From Planctomycetales bacterium (GTDB lineage: Bacteria; Planctomycetota; UBA11346), in the NCBI GenBank assembly GCA_025362255.1, contig JANYGY010000002.1, forward strand, positions 1 to 26,246: DNA of 26,246 bases. The letters run 5' to 3'. Of the stretch, positions 9,001 to 15,926 are shown in pieces (within the stretch, counting starts at the first letter, position 1; each line of letters opens with the position of its first letter). The position numbers and the translations under genes were made by a program. The notes under the pieces are model-generated. The model ran no database searches. It had not been told where the DNA came from and was given only the letters and a program-made list of their open reading frames with translations.

Positions 9001-9295
9001 GCACGCGGCGATCGGCGTCTTCGAAGGTGACCGAGGCGACTGCCAGTTCAGGCAGGTTTTGGGTGGCCTTCAAACGCGTGGCGACCGCGTCGCGATCATC
9101 CGCTGAAGCGGGCACGGGATTGCCGGCGACGTCCTTGAGAACGACCTGGAAGATCGTCGGATTGACGTCGCCCTGGGTGACCGGGCGCAGCTCGGCGGAC
9201 AATTCCTGATCGCCGACAAAGACTTTGTTTTGCAGGAAGAGCAGAAGCAGACAGGTCGCCGCGACCAGTCCGATGACGATGAGTCGACGCAGCAT
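5999..9295 (-). CDS. secDF: Fused protein translocase subunit SecDF
   Basis: This 1098-aa fusion of SecD and SecF belongs to the RND superfamily. It uses proton flow at the inner membrane to aid late steps of Sec-dependent export. The N-terminal membrane helix (residues 3-22) is followed by the SecD periplasmic domain with GIDLRGGVEF and a five-helix bundle containing GMAVDTNILIFERIREEL. The SecF half begins with HFDIDFTGGNMVQVIF and ends in a bundle with MIGYSINDTIVTFDRIREIM and MPRTALTTG. Between the SecF FTGG motif and its membrane bundle is a long charged, heptad-like coiled-coil segment (about residues 668-755) that I do not recall in the standard SecF of E. coli. The gene starts 4 nt after the yajC stop and overlaps glk at its end, consistent with one operon. 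Confidence 0.96.
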   Translation of the reverse strand: MLRRLIVIGLVAATCLLLLFLQNKVFVGDQELSAELRPVTQGDVNPTIFQVVLKDVAGNPVPASADDRDAVATRLKATQNLPELAVASVTFEDADRRVLVTAKEAKDFSDLRTRIIARPYKRANAPRDLMHITRGIDLRGGVEFICRLRNDDGRLVPADDEVLATLRSRLDERGLTEPAVARLSNGDVQVVIPGGTKADAARTRRVLETTGRLEFREVLAQYDRVQLGAADSPVIPKANGSGYTFASGTYHNRSDIVVARESEPGEKPTLFYRLDKPSLVGKDVKDASETYHEGGLAISIEFTSIGGSKNEEFTRMVKARGDSGQGTGSLAIVFDGVVKQAAHVVTPSGAHCLIEGKFTHEEIENVRSALKGGSLAVTPEVLSERVVGATLGEETIRKGLLAMAVSFFAIVFFMQFYYGRRLGTVANLCLIATGFIIWSILSVFGATVTLPGLAGLVLTIGMAVDTNILIFERIREELRENKGMKASIEAGYDRAFLTIVDAHLTTLITAFILYWIGSGPVKGFGLTLIIGILVNLFSGVYIGRMLTDWLCTKVDTVHMASWVPELKLPYVAWRRFGYAFSIITAVLGIAWFSFGHRLNGSSFERHFDIDFTGGNMVQVIFQEEMTGKRLDESIAAAHAKNSPELALIDPGELRKQPYFADFGGATDASRQWVFRSRDEQGGAIEAQRAVIEKQRAAVQRQVDDLRAGIGQPGEKPDEAGARKLDTEKLKPLQAQVADLGSQIANRTEAFKQQLSAAFLGSIGSEGSEVLAVDWKDRALTMRLATLDPVGATTASEITARLKKRTEIEDVMVSPVGADKAFSATVTFKAAPAARPEFDRSDAVAARIHDLLKSDGVGDGERNARATVAVEVYNDLINIAAAQKVTVARPFPSSEHFSGQVADQMKWGALIALLLSLLAIMAYVASRFEFRFGVGAVLSLFHDAVITVGIISFIGVRIDLTVIAALLTMIGYSINDTIVTFDRIREIMRKNGLDGATPLSMPDIIDTGIAQTMPRTALTTGTVFLTVLVLVLFGGEALHAFSVTLLIGIIAGTYSSIFVAAPLLLSFKGRIIDEHKPVDPNAAPTDDEAKAGSTVAVTP

Positions 9296-9299
9296 GGAA

Positions 9300-9785
9300 T
9301 TACTTCTTTCCCGACTTGTCGGCGGCGCCGTCGGTGGTCACGGTGGCGTTGACGGCGCCCTTGTTGAAGGTGACGACCAAGGTGTCGTTGCCGTTGCCGA
9401 TGCGCACATCGATCGTCTGTTCGCCGATGGTGTCGACGCTGCCGTGCACGCCGCCGATGGTCACGACCTTGTCGCCGCGCTTGAGCGCAGTGAGCATCTC
9501 TTTGCGCTTCTTCTCTTCTTTGCGCTGGGGGCGGATGAGGACGAAGTACATGAACGCGAAGATGCCGACCATCAGGAGGAGCGACGGCATCATGCCGCCC
9601 ATGCCACTCGCGGCCGCTGGCCCGCCCGCCGGGGCATCAGGTGTCATGGGAGCTGAAGGCGCCGATTCAGGGCCGGCGTTTTCGGCGAAGGCCACCGACG
9701 CCGTAGCGAGCAGCAGGATCATCGGGGTGATGACCGGCTGGCTGAAAGAAGTTATGGAAGAGGCAACGCGATTGAAGAGTGACAT
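9300..9785 (-). CDS. yajC: Sec translocon accessory protein YajC
   Basis: This 161-aa YajC family protein is a small single-span inner-membrane partner of SecDF in the holotranslocon. The diagnostic part is a membrane helix at about 67-84 followed by LIRPQRKEEKKRKEML and the cytoplasmic domain with LKRGDKVVTIGGVHGSV. The protein is longer than the usual ~110 aa. It has an extra N-terminal part with a signal-like hydrophobic stretch (20-34, ending AFA before ENAG) and a Pro/Ala/Gly-rich linker (40-66). If the signal were cleaved, the YajC helix would be the only membrane anchor. CAGG lies 5 nt upstream of the ATG. The stop is 4 nt before the secDF start, the classic yajC-secDF order. Confidence 0.93.
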   Translation of the reverse strand: MSLFNRVASSITSFSQPVITPMILLLATASVAFAENAGPESAPSAPMTPDAPAGGPAAASGMGGMMPSLLLMVGIFAFMYFVLIRPQRKEEKKRKEMLTALKRGDKVVTIGGVHGSVDTIGEQTIDVRIGNGNDTLVVTFNKGAVNATVTTDGAADKSGKK

Positions 9786-9877
9786 GGAAACCTGAGGTGG
9801 GTAATTGGGTTTGAAAATAGGGGGTAGGTGATGGCCGGCGGTCTAACCATCTCAACGAGCGAAACCGCGTCGCGCGT

Positions 9878-10201
9878 TCAGGGTGCGCGGGCAGCGACCG
9901 GCGTATCGCGCAGCGGGTGCGCGGTGACTGATGCCACGGCGACCGGCGCGATCCGGGCAACAAGGTCGACCTCGGCGGTCGCCGCCAGGACTAGGCCGCA
10001 CGCGACGGTCTGCACCACGGGCGCCAACGGGCGCGCGATCGGGGTGCTCTGGGCAGCTTCATTGGACAGACGATCGGCCCGGCGATCATCATTGCCGCCA
10101 CGCGGGCCGGCGAGCACCGACAGCAGCAACGCCAGCAAGGCCGCTGCCGCTCGCGGCAGGGTGCGCAACGCTGAACGTCGGTCGGCGGGCCGCGGGCTCA
10201 T
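9878..10201 (-). CDS. Small hypothetical protein with signal-like N-terminus
   Basis: A 107-codon frame begins with ATG placed immediately after the TAG stop of the upstream ABC-F gene (TAG then ATG, no gap). A GGAAG ribosome-site-like sequence lies about 10 nt before the ATG, inside the end of that gene. The protein has a basic start (RRSALRTLPR), a hydrophobic run at about 18-31 (AAAALLALLLSVLAG) and an Ala/Val-rich remainder, suggesting an exported or membrane-tethered product. I do not recognise a family. The tight junction and the otherwise empty space before yajC support a real gene, but a chance frame in GC-rich DNA remains possible. Confidence 0.45.
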   Translation of the reverse strand: MSPRPADRRSALRTLPRAAAALLALLLSVLAGPRGGNDDRRADRLSNEAAQSTPIARPLAPVVQTVACGLVLAATAEVDLVARIAPVAVASVTAHPLRDTPVAARAP

Positions 10202-11821
10202 CTATTCGAGCTTCCGGGTCGCGCGGTAGGTCAGGTAATCGCCCTTCCAGTCGGTCAGCGGCGCGGGCTCACCTTTGGCATAGTCATCGAGGACAATCAC
10301 CCGGGTTGCGACCTGATCAATGAACTCACGATCATGGCTGACCACGATCAGCGTGCCGGTGAACTCTTCTAGGCCTTCTTGCAGCGCCTCGATGGATTCC
10401 ATGTCGAGATGACTGGTCGGCTCATCGAGAATCAAGGTGTTGGCTTCGGCAAGCATCACCATCGACAATAGGCAGCGGACTTTTTCGCCACCCGACAGGA
10501 CGCCGACCGGCTTTTTGACATCGTCGCCACTGAACAACATGCGGCCGAGCATCGCCCGCATATTGTTGATGTCTTGATTCTCGGTGTACTGGCGGATCCA
10601 TTCGAAAATGGAGAGTTCACCCTTGCCCTCGAAGAGGCTGCCGCCCTCTTGCGGAAAGTAGGTGCGGCTGGTGGTGGTCGACCACTCGACCTTGCCTTTT
10701 TGCGGCGTCAGCTCGCCGAGCAGCAAACGCACCAGTGTACTTTTGCCGACACCATTGCGGCCAACGATCGCCAAGCGATCGCCACGGTCGACACGAGTGG
10801 TGAAGTTACGCACCATGTCCCGATCGCCGCCCGGGTAGCGAAAGGTGATATTCTCGACTTTGATGACGTCCTGGCCGCTCGGTTTGGGAACTTTGAAGTA
10901 GAGGCGTGGTGAAACCCGCGAACTCGGCACGACCTTCTGGCCGGACAATTCGTTGATCAATTTGACGCGGCTGGTCGCCTGTTTCGAACGTGCGGCATTC
11001 GACTTGAAACGCTCGACGAACTTCTTGAGTTTTTCGACCTGACGCTCGACGCGGCCGCCTTCTTTACTGCGCTGGGCACGGGCCAGCTGCTCTTGCGCCT
11101 GATACACATCGTACGGCCCGGAAAAGATCCGCACGGTGCGATAGTCGACGTCGCAGGTATGGGTGCAGACGCGATTGAGGAAATGACGATCGTGGCTGAC
11201 CACGATGACCGTTCCTTCGTAGTCCGCGAGATACTGTTCGAGCCACACCATCGCCGGAATATCGAGATTATTCGTCGGCTCGTCGAGCAGGAGAATGTCG
11301 GGATTTGAAAATACCGCCTGCGCCAACAAGACGCGCACTTTCAGCGCGGTGTTGATCTCCGACATCTTCTTCTGGTGCAATTCGGGCGGCACTCCCAGAT
11401 CGGTCAGTACTTCAGCGGCTTTGGATTCCTGACTGTAGCCATCCATCTCGCCGAACTGCTCTTGCAACAAGGCGAGTTTTTCACCATCGGCGTCGGTGAA
11501 ATCTTCTTTGGCGCTCAGACGATCGATATCGGCCTGGATCTTCCAGATATCCTGATGGCCCATCAAGGCGACCTGGATGACTTGAAAGGCCTCGAATCCG
11601 GAGATGTCCTGCTTCAGCCAGCCCATGCGTTTGCCGGGCTCTTTGATCACTTGGCCAGTGGAGGGCTCAAGCTCGCCGGTCAAAATCTTGAGAAACGTCG
11701 ACTTGCCGGTGCCATTGGCACCGATCAGGCCGTAGCTGTTGCCGGCGGTAAACTTTAAGCTGACGTTTTCAAACAAGGCCTTCTGACCGAAGGCCATGCC
11801 GAGTCCGGCGGTGGCAAGCAT
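10202..11821 (-). CDS. ybiT: ABC-F family ATPase, YbiT-like
   Basis: This 539-aa protein has two ABC ATPase domains and no membrane domain. ABC-F proteins act on the ribosome as translation factors. Domain 1 has Walker A GANGTGKS (34-41) and LLLDEPTNNLD (177-187), with a degenerate signature (MSEINTALKVRVLLAQ) like the one I recall in E. coli YbiT. A charged linker rich in Lys and Arg (about 245-310) holds ANARSKQATSR-like residues. Domain 2 has GRNGVGKS (354-361), LSGGEK (442-447) and LILDEPTSHLD (463-473). The beginning MLATAGLGMAFGQKALFENV and the length fit YbiT closely, better than EttA, Uup or antibiotic-resistance ABC-F proteins. The ATG at 11821 agrees with the family N-terminus. It heads the minus-strand run towards yajC-secDF. 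Confidence 0.92.
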   Translation of the reverse strand: MLATAGLGMAFGQKALFENVSLKFTAGNSYGLIGANGTGKSTFLKILTGELEPSTGQVIKEPGKRMGWLKQDISGFEAFQVIQVALMGHQDIWKIQADIDRLSAKEDFTDADGEKLALLQEQFGEMDGYSQESKAAEVLTDLGVPPELHQKKMSEINTALKVRVLLAQAVFSNPDILLLDEPTNNLDIPAMVWLEQYLADYEGTVIVVSHDRHFLNRVCTHTCDVDYRTVRIFSGPYDVYQAQEQLARAQRSKEGGRVERQVEKLKKFVERFKSNAARSKQATSRVKLINELSGQKVVPSSRVSPRLYFKVPKPSGQDVIKVENITFRYPGGDRDMVRNFTTRVDRGDRLAIVGRNGVGKSTLVRLLLGELTPQKGKVEWSTTTSRTYFPQEGGSLFEGKGELSIFEWIRQYTENQDINNMRAMLGRMLFSGDDVKKPVGVLSGGEKVRCLLSMVMLAEANTLILDEPTSHLDMESIEALQEGLEEFTGTLIVVSHDREFIDQVATRVIVLDDYAKGEPAPLTDWKGDYLTYRATRKLE

Positions 11822-12208
11822 AGGGCCGCGGATGGTCTGGAGACGGCCCCCCGGACAAGGAGAAACGCTGGTCTATCGATTCAGGGTTCCTGGAGAAATG
11901 CGAAAACAGGAGAAAAGGAGGTCAGGAGAAAGGCAGTGAGGGCGGCTGGCAAGCCATCGGGGACCACGGGGACCACGGGGAACAGGAGAAATGCAGAGAG
12001 GGGAGGAACAGGAGAAAAGGAGGTTAAGAGAAAGGCAGTGAGGGCGGCAAGGCAGCCCCGCATCTTGCTTTCTTCTTCTTCATCCTCCTGCCTTTCTCTG
12101 CGCGTCTGCGCACTCCTGTTCCGTCGTGATATCTGCTGTTTGATGATTGGGGTCAGTGGTTGATGGTTTGCAGGTTGATCGGTTGCGCTCGGGAACAGGG
12201 TCCGGCGC
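11822..12208. repeat. Gene-free region of degenerate repeats
   Basis: This 387-bp stretch between the divergent ABC-F and hydrolase genes holds no convincing gene. It contains two 42-bp direct copies (11905-11946 and 12007-12048) that differ at 2 positions and lie 102 bp apart. There are also partial copies of the GGAGAAATGC core near 11891 and 11984, and a 9-bp tandem (GGGGACCAC at 11959-11967 and 11968-11976, then an imperfect third unit). A perfect 12-bp inverted repeat lies at 12027-12038 and 12088-12099. Strand asymmetry is strong: purine-rich on the left and pyrimidine-rich at about 12062-12120. The sequence looks like decayed or non-autonomous dispersed repeats. Both flanking promoters should lie here, but I could not assign them. 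Confidence 0.8.
11905..12048 (+). repeat. 42-bp direct repeat pair (40/42 identical)
   Basis: Copy one spans 11905-11946 and copy two 12007-12048. Both begin AACAGGAGAAAAGGAGG and end GAAAGGCAGTGAGGGCGGC. They differ only at two bases in the middle (GTCAGG against GTTAAG). The period of 102 bp includes the GGGGACCAC tandem in the spacer. Confidence 0.9.
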
Positions 12209-13420
12209 ATGAACTATATCACTGGTGTGTTGTCGGTGTTGGCCCTCTTCGCATGCGTGAGCGCCCCCGTGGTGGTTGGCGCTGAACTGCATGCGGGTTG
12301 GAACAAAGCCATCGTCGAGCAGGACACCACGTGGGATTGCTACCTGCCGGCCGCGTACCTGGCTTCGCCCGAGGTCCGCTTTCCGGTGCTGTATACGTCC
12401 AGTCCGGGCGGCAATCCGGGTGCTCATGGCTTGGAGGCCTGGGCCGAGCGCCGCGGGGTGGTGGTGGTGGCGATCAACGACAGCAAGAATGGGCCGATGG
12501 ATGTCATCGATCATGCCCAGGACCTGGTCTGGGGCGCGGCCGAAAAGCAGTTGCGGCTCCATCCGTGCCTGCGCTATGCGATGGGCCAGAGCGGCGGCGG
12601 CGCGGCGAGCGTGGCTTTGGTCAAAAAGCATCCCGATCAATGCGCCGGCGTCCTGGTCAACGTGCATAGCGCGGGTGGTCTGCCCAAACACATCGCGGCG
12701 GTGTATGTTGGCGGCTTGGCCGACACCACGCACGACATCTCGGCGGTGCGCGCGACGGCCATGGCCCTGACCGCGGCCGGCAATCAGGTATGGTTCATCG
12801 AAGATCCGGGCACCCACGATACCGCCGTCCACAGTGGCGAGCGCGCGGAACCGTTGATGGATTGGCTGCTGTTCGCGACCTGTCTTGCGCATCCGAAACT
12901 TGACGCGGCAGGACGCGCGCAGGGGGCGGCGCGCATCGCCCAGGAGCTGACCGACATCGCCGCGCTGAAGGATCCGGCGGCGCAGCTGAGCCGCTACGAG
13001 GCCTTGTTGCGGTTGCCGTCGCTGCTCGCGGACAAGACCGTGGGCAAACAATTGGTGAACGCGTGGACGAGTGCCCAGATCGCCGCGGCCGACGTAGCTG
13101 AGCCGGTTGACGCGCACCGGATCCTGACCTTGTTCACCGAGCACGCGCAATTCGCCAACATCGACCCGGCACGAAAAAAAGATGTGGGCAAACGCCTGGA
13201 AACCCTGCGTAAAAGCAAACCCGTGACCCAGGAATGGTCGGCGTGGAAAGCCCTGCGCGCCACTCAGGCTTCGGAAAAGAAAGCCGGCAATGCCAAGGGC
13301 GCCCTGATCGATGTCGCCAAGGCGTATCAGAATATCACCACCAAATGGCCGGGAACGTGGGCTGCTGATCAAGCGCTGCCGGCATTCAATCGCCTTCGCC
13401 AACAGGTTGAGGGCAAGTGA
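12209..13420 (+). CDS. Exported alpha/beta-hydrolase-like protein
   Basis: This 403-aa protein has a signal peptide-like N-terminus (hydrophobic residues 4-22, possible cleavage after VVGA near residue 25), so it is probably periplasmic or secreted. The first half looks like an esterase/PHB-depolymerase-type alpha/beta hydrolase. It has FPVLYTSSPGG (58-68), the nucleophile elbow GQSGG with Ser128, a candidate acid Asp172 in GGLADTTHD, and a candidate base His203 in DPGTHDT. The second half (about 230-403) is helical, Ala/Lys-rich and matches nothing I know. The specific substrate cannot be told from sequence. CAGGG lies about 8 nt before the ATG. The gene stands alone between the repeat region and pgk, with no obvious operon partner. 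Confidence 0.75.
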   Translation: MNYITGVLSVLALFACVSAPVVVGAELHAGWNKAIVEQDTTWDCYLPAAYLASPEVRFPVLYTSSPGGNPGAHGLEAWAERRGVVVVAINDSKNGPMDVIDHAQDLVWGAAEKQLRLHPCLRYAMGQSGGGAASVALVKKHPDQCAGVLVNVHSAGGLPKHIAAVYVGGLADTTHDISAVRATAMALTAAGNQVWFIEDPGTHDTAVHSGERAEPLMDWLLFATCLAHPKLDAAGRAQGAARIAQELTDIAALKDPAAQLSRYEALLRLPSLLADKTVGKQLVNAWTSAQIAAADVAEPVDAHRILTLFTEHAQFANIDPARKKDVGKRLETLRKSKPVTQEWSAWKALRATQASEKKAGNAKGALIDVAKAYQNITTKWPGTWAADQALPAFNRLRQQVEGK

Positions 13421-13487
13421 GCCGCAGCGGGAAAGACCGGCTTGCCTGCGCTGGTCAGTGGTAACCATCGCGCGCTCCAGCATTCGC

Positions 13488-13513
13488 TCAGCTCAACCAT
13501 TCAGCTCAACCAT
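13488..13513 (+). repeat. 13-bp tandem duplication upstream of pgk
   Basis: The unit TCAGCTCAACCAT occurs twice head-to-tail (13488-13500 and 13501-13513), followed by a truncated TCA. It lies 20 bp before the pgk start in a 113-bp intergenic space. It may be a slippage product or part of the pgk leader; no operator is recognised. Confidence 0.85.
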
Positions 13514-13533
13514 TCACGTCATCCGAGAATTCC

Positions 13534-14802
13534 ATGCCCAAGCTTTCCATCGATCAGCTCCAGTTGCAGGGCAAGCGCGTGGTCATGCGCGTCGACTTCA
13601 ACGTTCCGCAAGACAAGAAAACCGGCGCGATCACCAACACCCAACGCATCGATGCGGCGCTGCCGACGATTTCGTACGCCCTGAACCACGGAGCCTCGGT
13701 GGTGTTGTTGAGCCACCTCGGTCGTCCGGATGGCAAGGTGGTCGACAAATACAGCCTGCGTCCGATCGCCGAGAAGACCGCCGAACGCCTTGGCCGTCCG
13801 GTGAAATTCTGCGCCCAGTCGGTTGGCCCCGAGGCCGAAGCGGCGGCCAAAGCGCTCAAGCCGGGCGAGGTCCTGTTGCTTGAAAATGTGCGCTTTCACA
13901 TCGAAGAAGAAGGCAAGGTCAAAATCAAGAATGCCGATGGCACCGAGACCGTGCTCAAGGCCGAGCCGGCGAAAGTCGCTGAATTTCGCGCCTCGCTGTC
14001 ACGTCTCGGCGATGTCTACGTCAACGACGCGTTCGGCACCGCGCACCGCGCGCACAGCTCGATGGTCGGGGTTCAACTACCGCAGCGCGCGGCGGGCTTT
14101 TTGTTGAAGAAGGAACTCGATGCGTTTGCCCAGGTGCTCGACCATCCCCAGCGGCCGCTGCTCGCGATCCTGGGTGGCGCGAAGGTCGCGGACAAGATCC
14201 AGCTGATCAACAATCTGCTGGATAAGGCCAACGAACTGATCATCGGCGGCGGCATGGCGTACACCTTTCTCAAGGTCCTCAACAACATGGAGATCGGCAA
14301 ATCGATCTTCGATCCCGAGGGTGCCAAGATCGTTCCCGAGCTGATGGCCAAGGCCAAGGCGAAGGGCGTGCAGATCCACCTGCCGGTCGACTTCATCGCG
14401 GCCGACAAGTTTGCGCCCGACGCCAACACCCAGACCGTTTCCGTCGCCACCGGCATCCCCGCCGGCTGGGAAGGCCTCGACTGCGGCCCGGAGACCATCA
14501 AGCGCAATGCGGCGGTTTTCGCCCGCGCCAAGACCATCATCTGGAATGGCCCGCTCGGCGTTTTCGAATTCGAGAAATTCGTCAACGGTACCAAGGGCGC
14601 GATGGATGCGATGGTCGCGGCCACTCAGCGCGGCGCGATCACCGTCATCGGTGGCGGCGACACCGCGACCGCTGCCGCCAAGTGGGGCACCGACAGCAAA
14701 GTCACCCATTGCTCGACTGGCGGTGGAGCCTCGCTCGAATTGCTTGAGGGCAAAGTGCTGCCGGGCATCGATGCGCTGAGCGACGTGGCCGTCGCCGGCT
14801 GA
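13534..14802 (+). CDS. pgk: Phosphoglycerate kinase, eukaryote-type
   Basis: This 422-aa enzyme interconverts 1,3-bisphosphoglycerate and 3-phosphoglycerate with ADP/ATP in glycolysis. Clear motifs are RVDFNVP near residue 19, SHLGRPDG near 60, LLLENVRFHIEEEG, GDVYVNDAFGTAHRAHSS, AILGGAKVADKI, IIGGGMAYTFLK, WNGPLGVFEFE and the nucleotide loop GGGDTAT. The segment between RFHIEEEG and GDVYVNDAF carries the longer insertion (KVKIKNADGT... AEPAKVAEFRASLS) of the eukaryotic-type enzyme, and the end STGGGASLELLEGKVLPG is also very close to animal PGK. Length is near human PGK1 (417 aa) and above common bacterial forms (~390-400). The start matches the family N-terminus. The gene appears to be a single transcription unit ended by a strong terminator. 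Confidence 0.97.
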   Translation: MPKLSIDQLQLQGKRVVMRVDFNVPQDKKTGAITNTQRIDAALPTISYALNHGASVVLLSHLGRPDGKVVDKYSLRPIAEKTAERLGRPVKFCAQSVGPEAEAAAKALKPGEVLLLENVRFHIEEEGKVKIKNADGTETVLKAEPAKVAEFRASLSRLGDVYVNDAFGTAHRAHSSMVGVQLPQRAAGFLLKKELDAFAQVLDHPQRPLLAILGGAKVADKIQLINNLLDKANELIIGGGMAYTFLKVLNNMEIGKSIFDPEGAKIVPELMAKAKAKGVQIHLPVDFIAADKFAPDANTQTVSVATGIPAGWEGLDCGPETIKRNAAVFARAKTIIWNGPLGVFEFEKFVNGTKGAMDAMVAATQRGAITVIGGGDTATAAAKWGTDSKVTHCSTGGGASLELLEGKVLPGIDALSDVAVAG

Positions 14803-14826
14803 GCGCAGGCCTCACCAGCGAAGGGC

Positions 14827-14861
14827 AAAAGGCGGAGGGTGATGTTCACCCTCCGCCTTTT
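14827..14861 (+). terminator. Intrinsic terminator after pgk
   Basis: A perfect 16-bp inverted repeat (AAAAGGCGGAGGGTGA at 14827-14842 and its complement at 14846-14861) closes on a 3-nt loop. The right arm ends in TTTT. It begins 24 bp after the pgk stop and ends 30 bp before the galE start. The A-run on the left means the hairpin could also act on the opposite strand. Confidence 0.9.
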
Positions 14862-14891
14862 CACTGGCCGGTTTGACGTACGTTTTCAGGC

Positions 14892-15917
14892 ATGTCTACC
14901 ATTCTCGTCACCGGCGGTGCCGGTTACATCGGCTCACATACCGTGCTCGAATTGCTCAACGCGGGGCAGCGGGTGGTGGTGGTCGACAATCTCGACAACA
15001 GCAGCGCGGAATCCTTGCGCCGGGTCGAACGGATCACCGGCAAGACCGTCGATTTCCATCTGCTCGACCTGCTCGATCGGGCGGGCCTCGATCTGGTTTT
15101 CAAGCGTCATCAGATCGATGCGGTGATCCATTTTGCGGGCCTGAAAGCGGTTGGCGAATCCGTGCAGCAACCCCTGCGCTATTATCACAACAACCTCGGC
15201 GCGACCTTGAATCTGCTTGGGGCGATGACTGACGCCGGTTGTAAAACGCTGGTTTTTTCCAGCTCGGCGACGGTGTATGGCGATCCGGAACGGATCCCGA
15301 TCGTCGAAGACCAGGCTTTGCGCACGACCAATCCCTATGGTGCGACCAAGCTGATGATCGAGGGTATCTGCCGCGATCTGGCGATCGCTGACCCGGCCTG
15401 GCGGATCGTGCTCCTGCGCTATTTCAATCCGGTCGGCGCCCACATCTCGGGTGAGATTGGCGAAGATCCGCGAGGGGTGCCCAGCAACCTGATGCCGTAC
15501 TTGATGCAGGTGGCGGTCGGCAAGCTGCCCAAGCTCACCATATTCGGCAACGATTGGCCGACTGAAGACGGCACCGGCGTCCGTGATTACATCCACGTGG
15601 TCGATCTCGCGCTGGGCCATCTGGCCGCCTTGGCCAAGGCCCCGACGCTGCCCGGGTGCACTGCGATCAATCTCGGCACGGGCACCGGCACCAGTGTGCT
15701 GGCGATGCTGCACGCCGCGTCGCGGATGGTCGGCCGGTTGTTGTTGTACCTGTTTTCGCAGCGCCGCGCCGGCGACATCGGGATCTGCTATTCCGATGCC
15801 ACCCGCGCCAAGCAGCTGCTCGGCTGGGCCGCCACCCGCGGCATCGATGATATGTGTGCCGACCATTGGCGTTGGCAGAGCCGCAACCCCGATGGCTACG
15901 CCACTTCGACCAGATAG
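14892..15917 (+). CDS. galE: UDP-glucose 4-epimerase
   Basis: This 341-aa extended short-chain dehydrogenase/reductase interconverts UDP-glucose and UDP-galactose using bound NAD, supplying galactose for glycans. Visible are the NAD loop TGGAGYIGSH (7-16), VIHFAGLKAVGES (78-90), SSSATVYG (123-130), the catalytic Tyr149 and Lys153 in NPYGATK, LRYFNPVGAH, and GTGVRDYIHVVDLA. The sequence follows the E. coli enzyme closely. The stretch after GTGTGTSVL (ASRMVGRLLLYLFSQRR) is more hydrophobic than usual but still aligns. The start follows the pgk terminator by 30 bp, so a separate promoter would have to overlap that hairpin. A compact gene cluster follows, the next start being 9 nt downstream. Confidence 0.95.
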   Translation: MSTILVTGGAGYIGSHTVLELLNAGQRVVVVDNLDNSSAESLRRVERITGKTVDFHLLDLLDRAGLDLVFKRHQIDAVIHFAGLKAVGESVQQPLRYYHNNLGATLNLLGAMTDAGCKTLVFSSSATVYGDPERIPIVEDQALRTTNPYGATKLMIEGICRDLAIADPAWRIVLLRYFNPVGAHISGEIGEDPRGVPSNLMPYLMQVAVGKLPKLTIFGNDWPTEDGTGVRDYIHVVDLALGHLAALAKAPTLPGCTAINLGTGTGTSVLAMLHAASRMVGRLLLYLFSQRRAGDIGICYSDATRAKQLLGWAATRGIDDMCADHWRWQSRNPDGYATSTR

Positions 15918-15926
15918 GATCTTATC

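Noticed and set aside
11881..12210. A 109-codon minus-strand frame encoding a repeated peptide (LTAFLLTSFSPV twice).
   Set aside because: It is created by the 42-bp DNA repeats and has no other coding support. It also overlaps the start of the hydrolase gene.
13434..13455. Hairpin GACCGGC/GCTGGTC after the hydrolase gene as a terminator.
   Set aside because: The stem is short, contains a G-T pair and is not followed by a T-run.
12080..13483. A 467-codon minus-strand frame opposite the alpha/beta-hydrolase-like gene.
   Set aside because: The plus-strand protein has a signal peptide and a nucleophile elbow with a plausible triad. The antisense product has no recognisable feature and runs into the repeat region.
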